Shown here piece by piece: positions 25,042 to 32,181 of a stretch of 64,000 nt of DNA. The notes below the pieces were generated by a model. The model saw only the letters and a program-made list of their open reading frames with translations, made no database searches and was not told the origin of the DNA. This DNA is from Enterococcus silesiacus (GTDB lineage Bacteria > Bacillota > Bacilli > Lactobacillales > Enterococcaceae). The number at the start of each line of letters is the position of its first letter. Position 1 is the first letter of the stretch. The stretch is from assembly GCA_001465115.1 (NCBI GenBank), contig CP013614.1, positions 558,001 through 622,000 on the forward strand, given 5' to 3'. A program made the translations under genes and the position numbers.

Positions 25042-25557
25042 TTATCTTTGATTGGTTCTACTAGATTGCTTGTTGGTTTGAATGCTATTATATCAGTAAT
25101 AAGGTGACTAAATGAGGTTTACAATACTCAAAAAAGAGAAAAGTTGAAAAGCGGTAATTTTATAAGGGAAGAGTTGCACCGTTCTGCTGCAGATAGTAGG
25201 GTGTACCTTTAGGTACAGGGGTGTGATCCACCACCATCTTTGTTCTAATGTAGCGAAACACGACTTTTCATCGTTGGAACCCAACGGCAAGCGAGAACGA
25301 AACATTCGCTCTTAGATACTGTCCCATCTGGGTTGGTATCTAAAAACTAAAAAACTACTTATGTTCATACTATATGAAACGGATGATATGATGAGAGCGC
25401 AAAAGTGCGCCATCAACCAGCGGAGATTTGGCTTGTTAAGCGTGTTCAATTCATCTGGCCAAAGTTATTACATACTATGAGTGATAGTAGACGGATTTTT
25501 TTAAAAGTAGATTTCGGAAAAGAGATATCTCACAGTAAATCTATATAGCTATTTTTT
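25042..25557 (+). ncRNA. Candidate large structured non-coding RNA no. 2
   Basis: About 515 bases without a gene. Hairpins: TATTA-tatcag-TAATA (25086); TGTACC-ttta-GGTACA (25202); GGTG/CACC (25220/25229); CGTTGG-aac-CCAACG (25272); AGCGA/TCGCT (25290/25306); TTAGATAC/GTATCTAA (25312/25336), with CCC/GGG inside it; TTCAT-actat-ATGAA (25364); GCGCA-aaag-TGCGC (25397), flanked by GATG/CATC; TTTGGC/GCCAAA (25427/25458); TACTAT-gagtg-ATAGTA (25473). The 3' end has TAGATTT/AAATCTA (25508/25537) then ATTTTTT. It would be read from the extended -10 at 25028-25035. It may be a free RNA or the long leader of the next gene. Class not identified. Confidence 0.42.
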
Positions 25558-25594
25558 CTTACTCTTGGTATGATTGTGTAAAAAGGAGAATTAG

Positions 25595-26284
25595 ATGAGC
25601 AACTATTATTATTTAGTGAAAGAAACATCGAAAGCTTACGGACTATTAAGCTGGGTAGATAAAGTTCTTTACTATTTCATTATGATCATTGGGTTCATAT
25701 CAGCAATCGGCTTTTTTAATGAATCTCAAAGCTATAATCAAAGCGAGACAATGGGATTGACTTATATAATATTAGGAGCAGCGAGCTATTTTGGATCAAA
25801 GTATTGGAGGAATAAGATAGCAAAAGAAAGATGGCTAAAAACAAAAGGATTTTCTGAAGACGATATATTAAATATCAATTCAATTGATGCTTTAATTGAT
25901 GAGCTAGAAAAAAATTTGAGTAGTTTGAAAACTGTGTCTCAATGGGCGGTTGGAGTATTGACAACATTACTTGTTTTAATAAGTACGCTGATGGGCAATG
26001 CTATTTTTAAATTTATTGATATAGCTCTAAAAATCCTGAAAGATGAAGATATAAAAATGATATCAGATATGTTTGTTAAAGAATATAATAATTCGGGATC
26101 CTCTATATTTGAAATTATTTTTGGTAATGCTGGAAACCTTCTTTTATTATTTGTGTTTCCGATAGCGATAGGTTATCTACTGTTTTCAACGGTATCATTT
26201 ATACGAAAACAAGTTTTAGGAGTACTTTATGATGTAAGATATCATTTTTTATTGCATTTTGATAAAAAAGATAATGATATTTAG
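25595..26284 (+). CDS. Unknown four-helix membrane protein of the island
   Basis: A 229-residue protein with AAAAGGAGA before its ATG. Predicted helices lie at about 22-42, 52-70, 118-140 and 180-203, with a charged cytosolic loop (71-115) and a charged C-terminus. No signature motif is recognised. The first 40 bases of its leader follow directly on candidate RNA no. 2, so the two may share a transcript. AT-rich like its neighbours in the island. Confidence 0.7.
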   Translation: MSNYYYLVKETSKAYGLLSWVDKVLYYFIMIIGFISAIGFFNESQSYNQSETMGLTYIILGAASYFGSKYWRNKIAKERWLKTKGFSEDDILNINSIDALIDELEKNLSSLKTVSQWAVGVLTTLLVLISTLMGNAIFKFIDIALKILKDEDIKMISDMFVKEYNNSGSSIFEIIFGNAGNLLLLFVFPIAIGYLLFSTVSFIRKQVLGVLYDVRYHFLLHFDKKDNDI

Positions 26285-26288
26285 AACT

Positions 26289-26327
26289 ATGTATAGCGCC
26301 TAGGCTAATGAAAATTTTAGTGAAATT
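26289..26327 (+). repeat. Island repeat ATGTATAGCGC, copy 1
   Basis: ATGTATAGCGC, then a short variable part (CTAG), then GCTAATGAAAATT and AGTGAA. A second copy at 27280-27318 has the same order with ACCAC in the variable part. Both copies follow a gene of the island. Confidence 0.55.
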
Positions 26328-26467
26328 CAACGGAAAAATAGAAAATGAGCTTATAGCTATTTGACGTCATAAGTTTATTTTTTTTATGCTTATAATATTG
26401 GGAACTGAATATTTTATTTATGTCTATTTGTTAGTATAATTTATTTAAATAATAAGGAGAGAATTGA

Positions 26468-27220
26468 ATGAAGAATGAATTGGATAAACATTTGGTCGAT
26501 CTTAGTGAAGAAGAAGAGAAAGAGCTTATAATAAAAAATAGTAAATCAACTGTAAAATCAGTTGGGAAATCTGCTATTTCAAACTTAACCGGGGGACTTA
26601 TAGACACTTTTCTATGTGTATTCGAGGCGGAAAATGAACTTAATGAAGAAATTCGAAAAAGAAAAATAGAAAACTTGATTTCTACTTATATAACAAAGAA
26701 TAATAATCATGAAAAAAAGTTAGAGAAAATTAAAGAATGTATTTCTTTACCATATAATTACATGCTAATTCAAGAGAGCATAAAAATTTTTGATGAAAAA
26801 CCTTATGATGAATTAAGAACATCTAATATTGCGGGAATTATAGATAGAATTTGTTCAAAGAAAATAGAATCACCAAGTCAAGATTACTATGATTTTATTA
26901 ACCTATTGCATTATACTCGTATATTATCTCCTTATTCTATGAAGATACTAAAGGATATAAGAGGAAGAAATGGGATCCTACAAAAAATACAATACAAAAC
27001 AGAAGACGGGAACTTTTCTGGATCAGAAGATGGCGTATTCAGTAGATTTATTCAACCATATCAAAATAAAGATAACTTTAATGGTTATAGGCTAGGTATG
27101 GCAGAGCTAGTTAATGGTGGACACTTGAATATTCATCCTTCTGAAGATAATAAATATCTTTACATAAGTATTCCAACGGCTACTAAAATTTTGATTTTAT
27201 ATATAACTGGAAAAGTATGA
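26468..27220 (+). CDS. Unknown cytosolic protein of the island
   Basis: A 250-residue protein, ATG preceded by AAGGAGAG. The N-terminus is acidic (DLSEEEEKEL), followed by a weakly hydrophobic segment (about 38-60, SAISNLTGGLIDTFLCVF), a long helical middle (65-170) and a C-terminal part with GGHLNIHPSEDNKYLYISIP and a hydrophobic end (ILILYIT). It could associate with the membrane. I do not recognise the family. The shape, a helical body with a short beta-like tail, is reminiscent of abortive-infection type proteins, but that is only an impression. Confidence 0.68.
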   Translation: MKNELDKHLVDLSEEEEKELIIKNSKSTVKSVGKSAISNLTGGLIDTFLCVFEAENELNEEIRKRKIENLISTYITKNNNHEKKLEKIKECISLPYNYMLIQESIKIFDEKPYDELRTSNIAGIIDRICSKKIESPSQDYYDFINLLHYTRILSPYSMKILKDIRGRNGILQKIQYKTEDGNFSGSEDGVFSRFIQPYQNKDNFNGYRLGMAELVNGGHLNIHPSEDNKYLYISIPTATKILILYITGKV

Positions 27221-27279
27221 TGATTCAATAATTAAGGATAAAAAGCACCTATTGATGGTGTGGTTTTGTGTCTGTTTTT

Positions 27280-27368
27280 ATGTATAGCGCACCACGCTAA
27301 TGAGAATTAGTGAATGCCAAAATGAATGCCATTAAGAAAATGGTTAATGATATTCGGTGATTGACTAT
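27280..27368 (+). repeat. Island repeat copy 2 and right island-edge repeat
   Basis: 27280-27318 repeats the ATGTATAGCGC ... GCTAATGAGAATTAGTGAA unit seen at 26289. It runs on into AATGAATGCCATTA and GGTGATTGACTA, which match the left edge repeat at 22452-22498. Confidence 0.5.
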
Positions 27369-27394
27369 GAATATTTTCTTTTTAAAAGTCACCA

Positions 27395-27434
27395 AATGAC
27401 GATAGATAAAACGTTATGAAACGCTATCGTCATT
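27395..27434. repeat. 11-bp perfect inverted repeat at the right island junction
   Basis: AATGACGATAG (27395-27405) and CTATCGTCATT (27424-27434) are exact complements. The right arm runs directly into the duplicated DUF1292 gene end at 27431. It may be part of the junction or of a recombination site. Confidence 0.45.
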
Positions 27435-27453
27435 CATGGCGGAAGAGGAATAG
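27431..27453 (+). pseudogene. Duplicated 3' end of the DUF1292 gene
   Basis: CATTCATGGCGGAAGA then GGAATAG repeats the last codons of the DUF1292 gene at 22379-22402 (F-M-A-E-E-E-stop), shorter by one Glu codon. It is followed, as in the original, by a terminator of similar design. It is probably the original gene end, displaced by insertion or recombination that brought in the island. Confidence 0.6.
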
Positions 27454-27462
27454 AATTTAATT

Positions 27463-27504
27463 GAGAGCTGAGTCCACGATTTATAGGACTCAGCTCTCTT
27501 ATTT
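27463..27504 (+). terminator. Displaced terminator of the DUF1292 gene remnant
   Basis: Perfect 13-bp stem GAGAGCTGAGTCC / GGACTCAGCTCTC (27463-27475, 27486-27498) then TTATTTT. It resembles the terminator at 22411-22450 in plan and in the GAGCTnAG..CTnAGCTC core. Confidence 0.75.
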
Positions 27505-27768
27505 TACCTAATAGCATAAATGAAGAACTTCGCAGGATTGATCATACAGACAATTATAATTACCTTTAATCGTTTTCTCATATTTATATTTTATCTAGCA
27601 TGTGCTAAACTTAAGGGGCAGAAAATAGAGTTTAAAAATCTGAGCAAAAAGAGTGATCGAAGTTTATGTGATCACTTAAAAATAAACCATTATATAATAC
27701 ATAGACTCAATGTTGCTGTTGAAATAATAAGTGTGATTGAATTTGAAATTAAGGTGGTGAAGAAACAA

Positions 27769-28146
27769 ATGAGCTCAATTCATGATTACGAAATAGATAG
27801 TTATAGTGTTGATTTCAAAAAGAATATGCTAATAATGAATGTCTCTTCTAATCAATACAAAAAACAAATTATATTTTATGATGTTTTTTGCTATAGATTT
27901 TATGAAGAAATGCCATACAGTATCATCTTTGATCTGGAAGAAAGACCAATAGAAAGTTTCTATACTGAGAATAAAGAGTTGTTGATCCAAACGAAAAATT
28001 ATGTATGGCCAATAATGTACGATTCATTGCAAGAGCTTGCAGCAAAAATAAAAGATTCAAACCTACATTACCAAGTACTCACTTCGTCTTATGGATTAAA
28101 CGGCTGGATTTTAGCTGAACGAGTCGAAATTGTTACTATTAAGTAA
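27769..28146 (+). CDS. Small unknown protein
   Basis: A 125-residue protein from an ATG at 27769 that follows AAGGTGG. The frame is open further upstream to an ATG at 27520 (208 residues), but that start has no ribosome site and the added part is a hydrophobic, poorly protein-like stretch. The core (HDYEIDSYSVDF, LIMNVSS, IIFYDVF) resembles small soluble beta-rich proteins, including some bacterial immunity proteins. Function not assigned. It lies just outside the duplicated DUF1292 junction. Confidence 0.5.
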   Translation: MSSIHDYEIDSYSVDFKKNMLIMNVSSNQYKKQIIFYDVFCYRFYEEMPYSIIFDLEERPIESFYTENKELLIQTKNYVWPIMYDSLQELAAKIKDSNLHYQVLTSSYGLNGWILAERVEIVTIK

Positions 28147-28211
28147 AAGATTGTAAAATCGAAACAATGGTTTTATCAAGTGCTCGATGCACCATAAAAA
28201 GGAGTTTAGCT

Positions 28212-28997
28212 ATGAAAAAAATGATTATTTTATGCAGTACATTACTAGCAATTGCACTGACAGGTTGTTCTTTGGCTAAAAAGAATAATTCGTCCATCGA
28301 TCCCTCCAATGATACAAGGACTACTTCTGAACAAGAACAAGTAAGTATTTCCCAAAAGGAATACACCGCTCTTGTAGGACTGTGGGAATGTTTAGATGAG
28401 GCAGGCAAAGGTGACGAAGTATCTATCAAACAAAACGATGATGGATTAACGATTCAATACGCTGGTGAAGAGGAGACCGCGACAAAATTTATCGAAAAAA
28501 AATCAGAAAAAAATAGCATCTATTTTAGATTTGAAAATAAAAATAATGAAATGGCCTACATGATCGATTTAAAAGCAGACGGAATGATCATCCTTAATCG
28601 AGGAACCACTAATGCTGAAATGACAGGTGAAAGTAAGCCGATGGAATATAAAAAAATAAAAACTACTACTGCTGAAAAACCAACAACTGATAAAGGAGAA
28701 GCCAATTTTACTTTACAAGTAATAAAAGAAGAAATAGAAAAAACTGGAAACTTTGAGATGTTCAAAAAAGAACCAGATTTTGAGGATGATAATTTTAAAG
28801 TATTAGCGATTCAAGAAAGTGATGGGTATAGTTTTATTAGTGGGCCTGATAATGGAGAACCTGCAGCGGTTGTTCAAGATGAAAGCGGCAATACAATTCG
28901 GGAAGACAATCCATCTACTGACCCTAGAGCTACAACACTTAAAGAGGCAAGAGAATTGATTGAGACATTGAAAAACAACCAATTAAATCAGGAGTAA
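28212..28997 (+). CDS. Lipoprotein of unknown function
   Basis: A 261-residue exported lipoprotein. The signal peptide MKKMIILCSTLLAIALTGC ends in the lipobox LTGC, so Cys19 should be lipid-modified and the protein anchored on the outer face of the membrane. A Ser/Asn/Thr-rich linker follows, then a DUF-like beta domain (about 50-140, LVGLWECLDEAGKGDEVSI), a Thr/Lys-rich linker and an acidic C-terminal region. RBS AAAAGGAG precedes the ATG. A longer frame to 28167 lacks a start site. Confidence 0.78.
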   Translation: MKKMIILCSTLLAIALTGCSLAKKNNSSIDPSNDTRTTSEQEQVSISQKEYTALVGLWECLDEAGKGDEVSIKQNDDGLTIQYAGEEETATKFIEKKSEKNSIYFRFENKNNEMAYMIDLKADGMIILNRGTTNAEMTGESKPMEYKKIKTTTAEKPTTDKGEANFTLQVIKEEIEKTGNFEMFKKEPDFEDDNFKVLAIQESDGYSFISGPDNGEPAAVVQDESGNTIREDNPSTDPRATTLKEARELIETLKNNQLNQE

Positions 28998-29022
28998 GTG
29001 GTTGTGTAAGCCTGTCTCCATA

Positions 29023-29070
29023 TAAAACAAAGAGCTAAAATTCTGTATAGAGTCTTAGCTCTTTGTTTTA
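29023..29070. terminator. Bidirectional terminator
   Basis: A perfect 16-bp stem, TAAAACAAAGAGCTAA with TTAGCTCTTTGTTTTA (29055-29070). It is shared by the lipoprotein gene and the convergent rodA. Confidence 0.88.
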
Positions 29071-29073
29071 TAT

Positions 29074-30255
29074 TCACTTCTCGACTTCACTTTTCTCCTT
29101 CTGATAATACATCGAAAGAATCAATCCGATCCCAATAAAATTAGCCAAATAAGCTGTACCACCTTGGCTAATAAAAGGCAAAGGAATTCCCGTCAAAGGC
29201 AGCAAACCAATATTCGAACCAATATTTTCAAGGATATGGAACAAGAAATACATAATAACACCAGTTGTGATATACGCGTAAAATTCACGTTTGGCATTTA
29301 GCGTACAGATCAACATTTGATAAATCAGATAGAAGAACAGTAGGATCAACGAACACGTTCCTACAAACCCATAGGCTTCTCCAATCACAGTAAAAATCAT
29401 ATCAGATTCTCTAACAGGCACGTATGTCCGCAAATTTGTCAGACCTTTTCCTAGCATCTCACCAGATCCGATAGCCGTTAAGCCACGTACCTGTTGAAAG
29501 GAGATTGAATCTGCATATTCAAAAGGGTTAAGCCACGCGTGGATTCGATTAAATTGATAAGGTTGGAAATGAAAAAAGGAAAGGATTTTTTGCCCTTGTT
29601 CAGTTAAAACTAATAAAATACCACTCACGCCAAGCACACCTAAAAGGCTAAAACCGACGGCTAAAATTTTCCAAGAACAACCTGAAACCAGTACTATACC
29701 TAGGAAAATTGAAATAAAGACTAAACTTGTTCCAAAATCTTTTTGATAAAACATTAACGCTAGAACAGGTAGACTGACAAGAGATAATTCACCCAACAAT
29801 CGAAAATCCTCTTTTAAAGTCGAAGCGATTGAAGATTTTTGTCTTCTTCTCGTTACGATATAAGCTAACATTAAAATATAGCCAAGCTTCATAAATTCTG
29901 AAGGCTGAAAGGAAAACGGTCCTAAACGAAGCCAACGCTTTGTTCCAGTTGCTGCTGCCATAACAGGATCGTGGAATTTCACAAGTAATCCCATCAAAAA
30001 CAGGGATAAGCCGTAAAGTACAGGTGTTGCTTTCCATAAATATTTTATTGGAATGACCATCGTAGCAAACATTGCACCGATTCCTAAAAGAGCCCACAAA
30101 AGCTGTTTTTTCAATAAAGGTGTAATTGACTCAACTGCCGGATCCGCATTAAATGCACCATATTGAGCGATGAATCCAACGAGTATCAACAGGAAAACAG
30201 GTAAGAGTAGAGCATAATTCACTGCTTCATTTTTTGAAATAACGCTTTTTCTCAT
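29074..30255 (-). CDS. rodA: SEDS peptidoglycan polymerase, RodA type
   Basis: A 393-residue, ten-helix SEDS glycosyltransferase that polymerises lipid II together with a class B PBP. It contains KRWLRLGPFSFQPSEFMK, AIGSGEMLGKGL, the segment YVPVRESDMIFTVIGE that resembles RodA rather than FtsW, and GIPLPFISQGGT near the C-terminus. Its ATG at 30255 overlaps the stop of the upstream SEDS gene (ATGA) and follows AGGAGGG; an in-frame TTG at 30273 lies inside that site. In an ovoid coccus RodA would serve peripheral growth. Confidence 0.88.
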   Translation of the reverse strand: MRKSVISKNEAVNYALLLPVFLLILVGFIAQYGAFNADPAVESITPLLKKQLLWALLGIGAMFATMVIPIKYLWKATPVLYGLSLFLMGLLVKFHDPVMAAATGTKRWLRLGPFSFQPSEFMKLGYILMLAYIVTRRRQKSSIASTLKEDFRLLGELSLVSLPVLALMFYQKDFGTSLVFISIFLGIVLVSGCSWKILAVGFSLLGVLGVSGILLVLTEQGQKILSFFHFQPYQFNRIHAWLNPFEYADSISFQQVRGLTAIGSGEMLGKGLTNLRTYVPVRESDMIFTVIGEAYGFVGTCSLILLFFYLIYQMLICTLNAKREFYAYITTGVIMYFLFHILENIGSNIGLLPLTGIPLPFISQGGTAYLANFIGIGLILSMYYQKEKSEVEK

Positions 30256-31430
30256 ACCATCCCTCCTAGCCAAACGCTTTCTCTTATTTCGGTGCCGCGA
30301 GCATTCAAGGCAATACCAAGCGTGACACTTAGTATTAATAAACTAGAGCCACCGTAACTAATAAATGGAAACGTTAAGCCTGTCATGGGAATATAACCTA
30401 AGAGGCTACCGACATTTACAGCGACTTGCAGACAAAGCAACATTCCGCAACCGATGTAAAGATAAGAGTAATAGAGTGATTTTGATTTTATTGCCAATAA
30501 AAATAGGCGTCCGACAATCGAAAAGACCAAAAATAAAATACCTAAAGAAAAAAGCAACCCTAATTCCTCAATGCAAATGGCAAAAATAAAATCTGTATCT
30601 GCTGCTGGTAAAAATCCTTTTTTCTGAATACTGTTGCCTAAACCACGGCCGAAAAATCCACCGTTATGCATTGCATAATAGGCATTTGAGGTTTGGAATC
30701 CTTTACCGGTTGGATCAATAAAGGGGTTTTGCATGACTTCAAACCGCGTGACTAGATAACTAAACTTTTGCGGCATCCAGTTAGTTGGAAGTGACAATAA
30801 TAGCATCGTACCCAATCGTTTTATGACAACAAAGCCAATCAAGGCTAATGACATAAACCAAGGAGAGAGTCCGCTTGATAAAAATAATACGAAAACCAAA
30901 ATAAAAATCATTGATGCTCCAGCGATGTTCGGTTGAAGCGCGACCAAAAACATAAAGAAGACTGAAATTAATAGTGAGTTCCTATGATGTTTAAAAGAAA
31001 AGGGTACTAACGTGTCATTTTTAGCTAAGTTTGCAGCTAGATAAAGCACTAGCACAAGAGGAACTAATTCAGATGGTTGAAATAAAAGCACACCTAGGTT
31101 GATCCAACGTTTTGCACCTCCAACACTTGTCCCAATTAACGGCAACGCGATAAGCGTAAGAAAGGTCAAGATAAGTATAAAATGCATTATTTTTGGTTTA
31201 CGAAAAATAGTGAGATTGATTCGGTAAACAAAACTCATACAGACTAGACTGAAAGCAAAATAGGTCGTTTGCTTGATCGCTTTACTGGCAGTTCCAAGCT
31301 CACTATCAAGTAAATGGTAAGAGCTAGAGCTATAGACCATTAAAATACCCACGATACAAAGAATCAAATAAGGAATCAAAATATAAAAGTCTAAATAGTG
31401 TAGTTTAGATAATTTTTTTGGGTGCTTCAT
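30252..31430 (-). CDS. ftsW: SEDS peptidoglycan polymerase, FtsW type
   Basis: A 392-residue, ten-helix SEDS protein. GGAKRWINLGVLLFQPSEL, GRGLGNSIQKKGFLPAADTDFIFA (in parts GRGLGNSIQK, DTDFIFA), EELG and PMTGLTFPFISYGGSS are FtsW-like. The start is either the ATG at 31430 (with GAGGAAGAG) or the ATG at 31451, which overlaps the stop of a tiny ORF. Transcription should start at the M-box promoter upstream, so both SEDS genes appear to be under Mg2+ control. Two SEDS genes side by side in one operon is notable. Confidence 0.85.
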   Translation of the reverse strand: MKHPKKLSKLHYLDFYILIPYLILCIVGILMVYSSSSYHLLDSELGTASKAIKQTTYFAFSLVCMSFVYRINLTIFRKPKIMHFILILTFLTLIALPLIGTSVGGAKRWINLGVLLFQPSELVPLVLVLYLAANLAKNDTLVPFSFKHHRNSLLISVFFMFLVALQPNIAGASMIFILVFVLFLSSGLSPWFMSLALIGFVVIKRLGTMLLLSLPTNWMPQKFSYLVTRFEVMQNPFIDPTGKGFQTSNAYYAMHNGGFFGRGLGNSIQKKGFLPAADTDFIFAICIEELGLLFSLGILFLVFSIVGRLFLLAIKSKSLYYSYLYIGCGMLLCLQVAVNVGSLLGYIPMTGLTFPFISYGGSSLLILSVTLGIALNARGTEIRESVWLGGMV

Positions 31431-31447
31431 GTTCTCTTCCTCGCTAA

Positions 31448-31597
31448 TCATTTTAATTGATCATCAAATAAAGTTTGCATTAGGAATCGACTTTGATAGT
31501 GGTATAAAAAGTTCTTTTTGCTTGGGCTAATGATGAAGTAAGCTTCATAACGACAAAGAAAATCAGCGTCTCTCCGGTAAGATTTCTTTGTTTCTAT
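31448..31597 (-). CDS. Tiny ORF between M-box and ftsW, possible ATA start
   Basis: A frame of 49 codons. The strong ribosome site AGGAGG (31611-31606) stands 8 bases before an ATA at 31597, with no ATG or TTG at that distance; a GTG at 31606 is part of the ribosome site itself. The product is basic (IETKKSYRRDADF, SPSKKNFLYHYQSRF). The stop TGA overlaps the upper ftsW ATG (31451), so its translation could couple to ftsW. It may be a leader peptide or a decayed gene. Confidence 0.35.
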   Translation of the reverse strand: METKKSYRRDADFLCRYEAYFIISPSKKNFLYHYQSRFLMQTLFDDQLK

Positions 31598-31644
31598 TTT
31601 TTTCACCTCCTAGATAGTTAAAGCTGACAACATTATTGATCAAT

Positions 31645-31885
31645 ACAAAAAAACTTCGCCTAAATAACTCAGCGAAGGGGGATTGAATTCAGCACAAATA
31701 GAGCTTTTCATCATTCTCATCGTTGAGTTTTAGCACTATGAAACGTAAAAAGCAGAGCTTTTAGCTACTTTGTGAAAAGCCTTAATTCGACAATTCCTGT
31801 CCTACCCATTCCTGTCTTTCGACATTTTTGAGCAGTAGCCTGTGTTTCCATAGGAGCCTCACCTAACAAGTTATTCAGATCGCCT
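31645..31885 (-). promoter_or_regulatory. M-box (ykoK) magnesium riboswitch
   Basis: Minus-strand sequence holds the conserved M-box core: TGTTAGGTGAGGCTCCT (31868-31852), then AGGCTACTGC, AAAATGTCGAAAGACA, AATGGGTAGGACAGGAATTGT (in parts ATGGGT, ACAGGAAT) and TTAAGG. The aptamer covers about 31885-31750. It is followed by a terminator, CTTCGC/GCGAAG (31677-31654) plus seven T. In known M-boxes Mg2+ binding favours termination, so downstream genes are expressed when Mg2+ is low. The downstream genes here are ftsW and rodA, not a Mg2+ transporter. Confidence 0.93.
31654..31677 (-). terminator. M-box expression-platform terminator
   Basis: Stem CTTCGC/GCGAAG with an 11-base loop and an uninterrupted run of T on the minus strand. 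Confidence 0.85.
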
Positions 31886-31887
31886 TA

Positions 31888-31916
31888 AATATAGTGAATA
31901 ACTGCATTTAAGTCAA
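31888..31916 (-). promoter_or_regulatory. Promoter of the M-box / ftsW-rodA transcript
   Basis: On the minus strand TTGACT (31916-31911), 17 bp, TATATT (31893-31888). Transcription would begin near 31881, just ahead of the aptamer. Confidence 0.75.
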
Positions 31917-32181
31917 TGCGATAAATGTTAATTTTTTTATAATATAACTGCTCGAAATAAAGAATCAGTGCTATTTTAATGGAAGGCATCTATCTGCTAG
32001 AGGCTTCTACCAAGAATCGCCAATTTATTAAACAAATAGCACGGGAAATTTTCTTTACCCTTTCTTAAGTAAGTAAAAAATCTCTAAATCAAAAATGACT
32101 ATCGCTTCTAGTTGCAAAACATTGTAAGATAGAAGAGGAAAAGTATGCGTTTACTTTAACGCAGAAATGGGAGGAAATGAA
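31917..32181. other. Gene-free stretch before the GH3 gene
   Basis: It contains an AT-rich run (ATTTTTTTATAATATAA, 31931-31947) and no convincing promoter for the GH3 gene. I found no cre-like or other operator. The inverted repeat GCATCTATCTGCTAGAGGC near 31987 is weak. Confidence 0.3.

Noticed and set aside
28139..28429. Minus-strand frame of 96 codons opposite the lipoprotein gene
   Set aside because: It fully overlaps the better supported lipoprotein with a lipobox and ribosome site.
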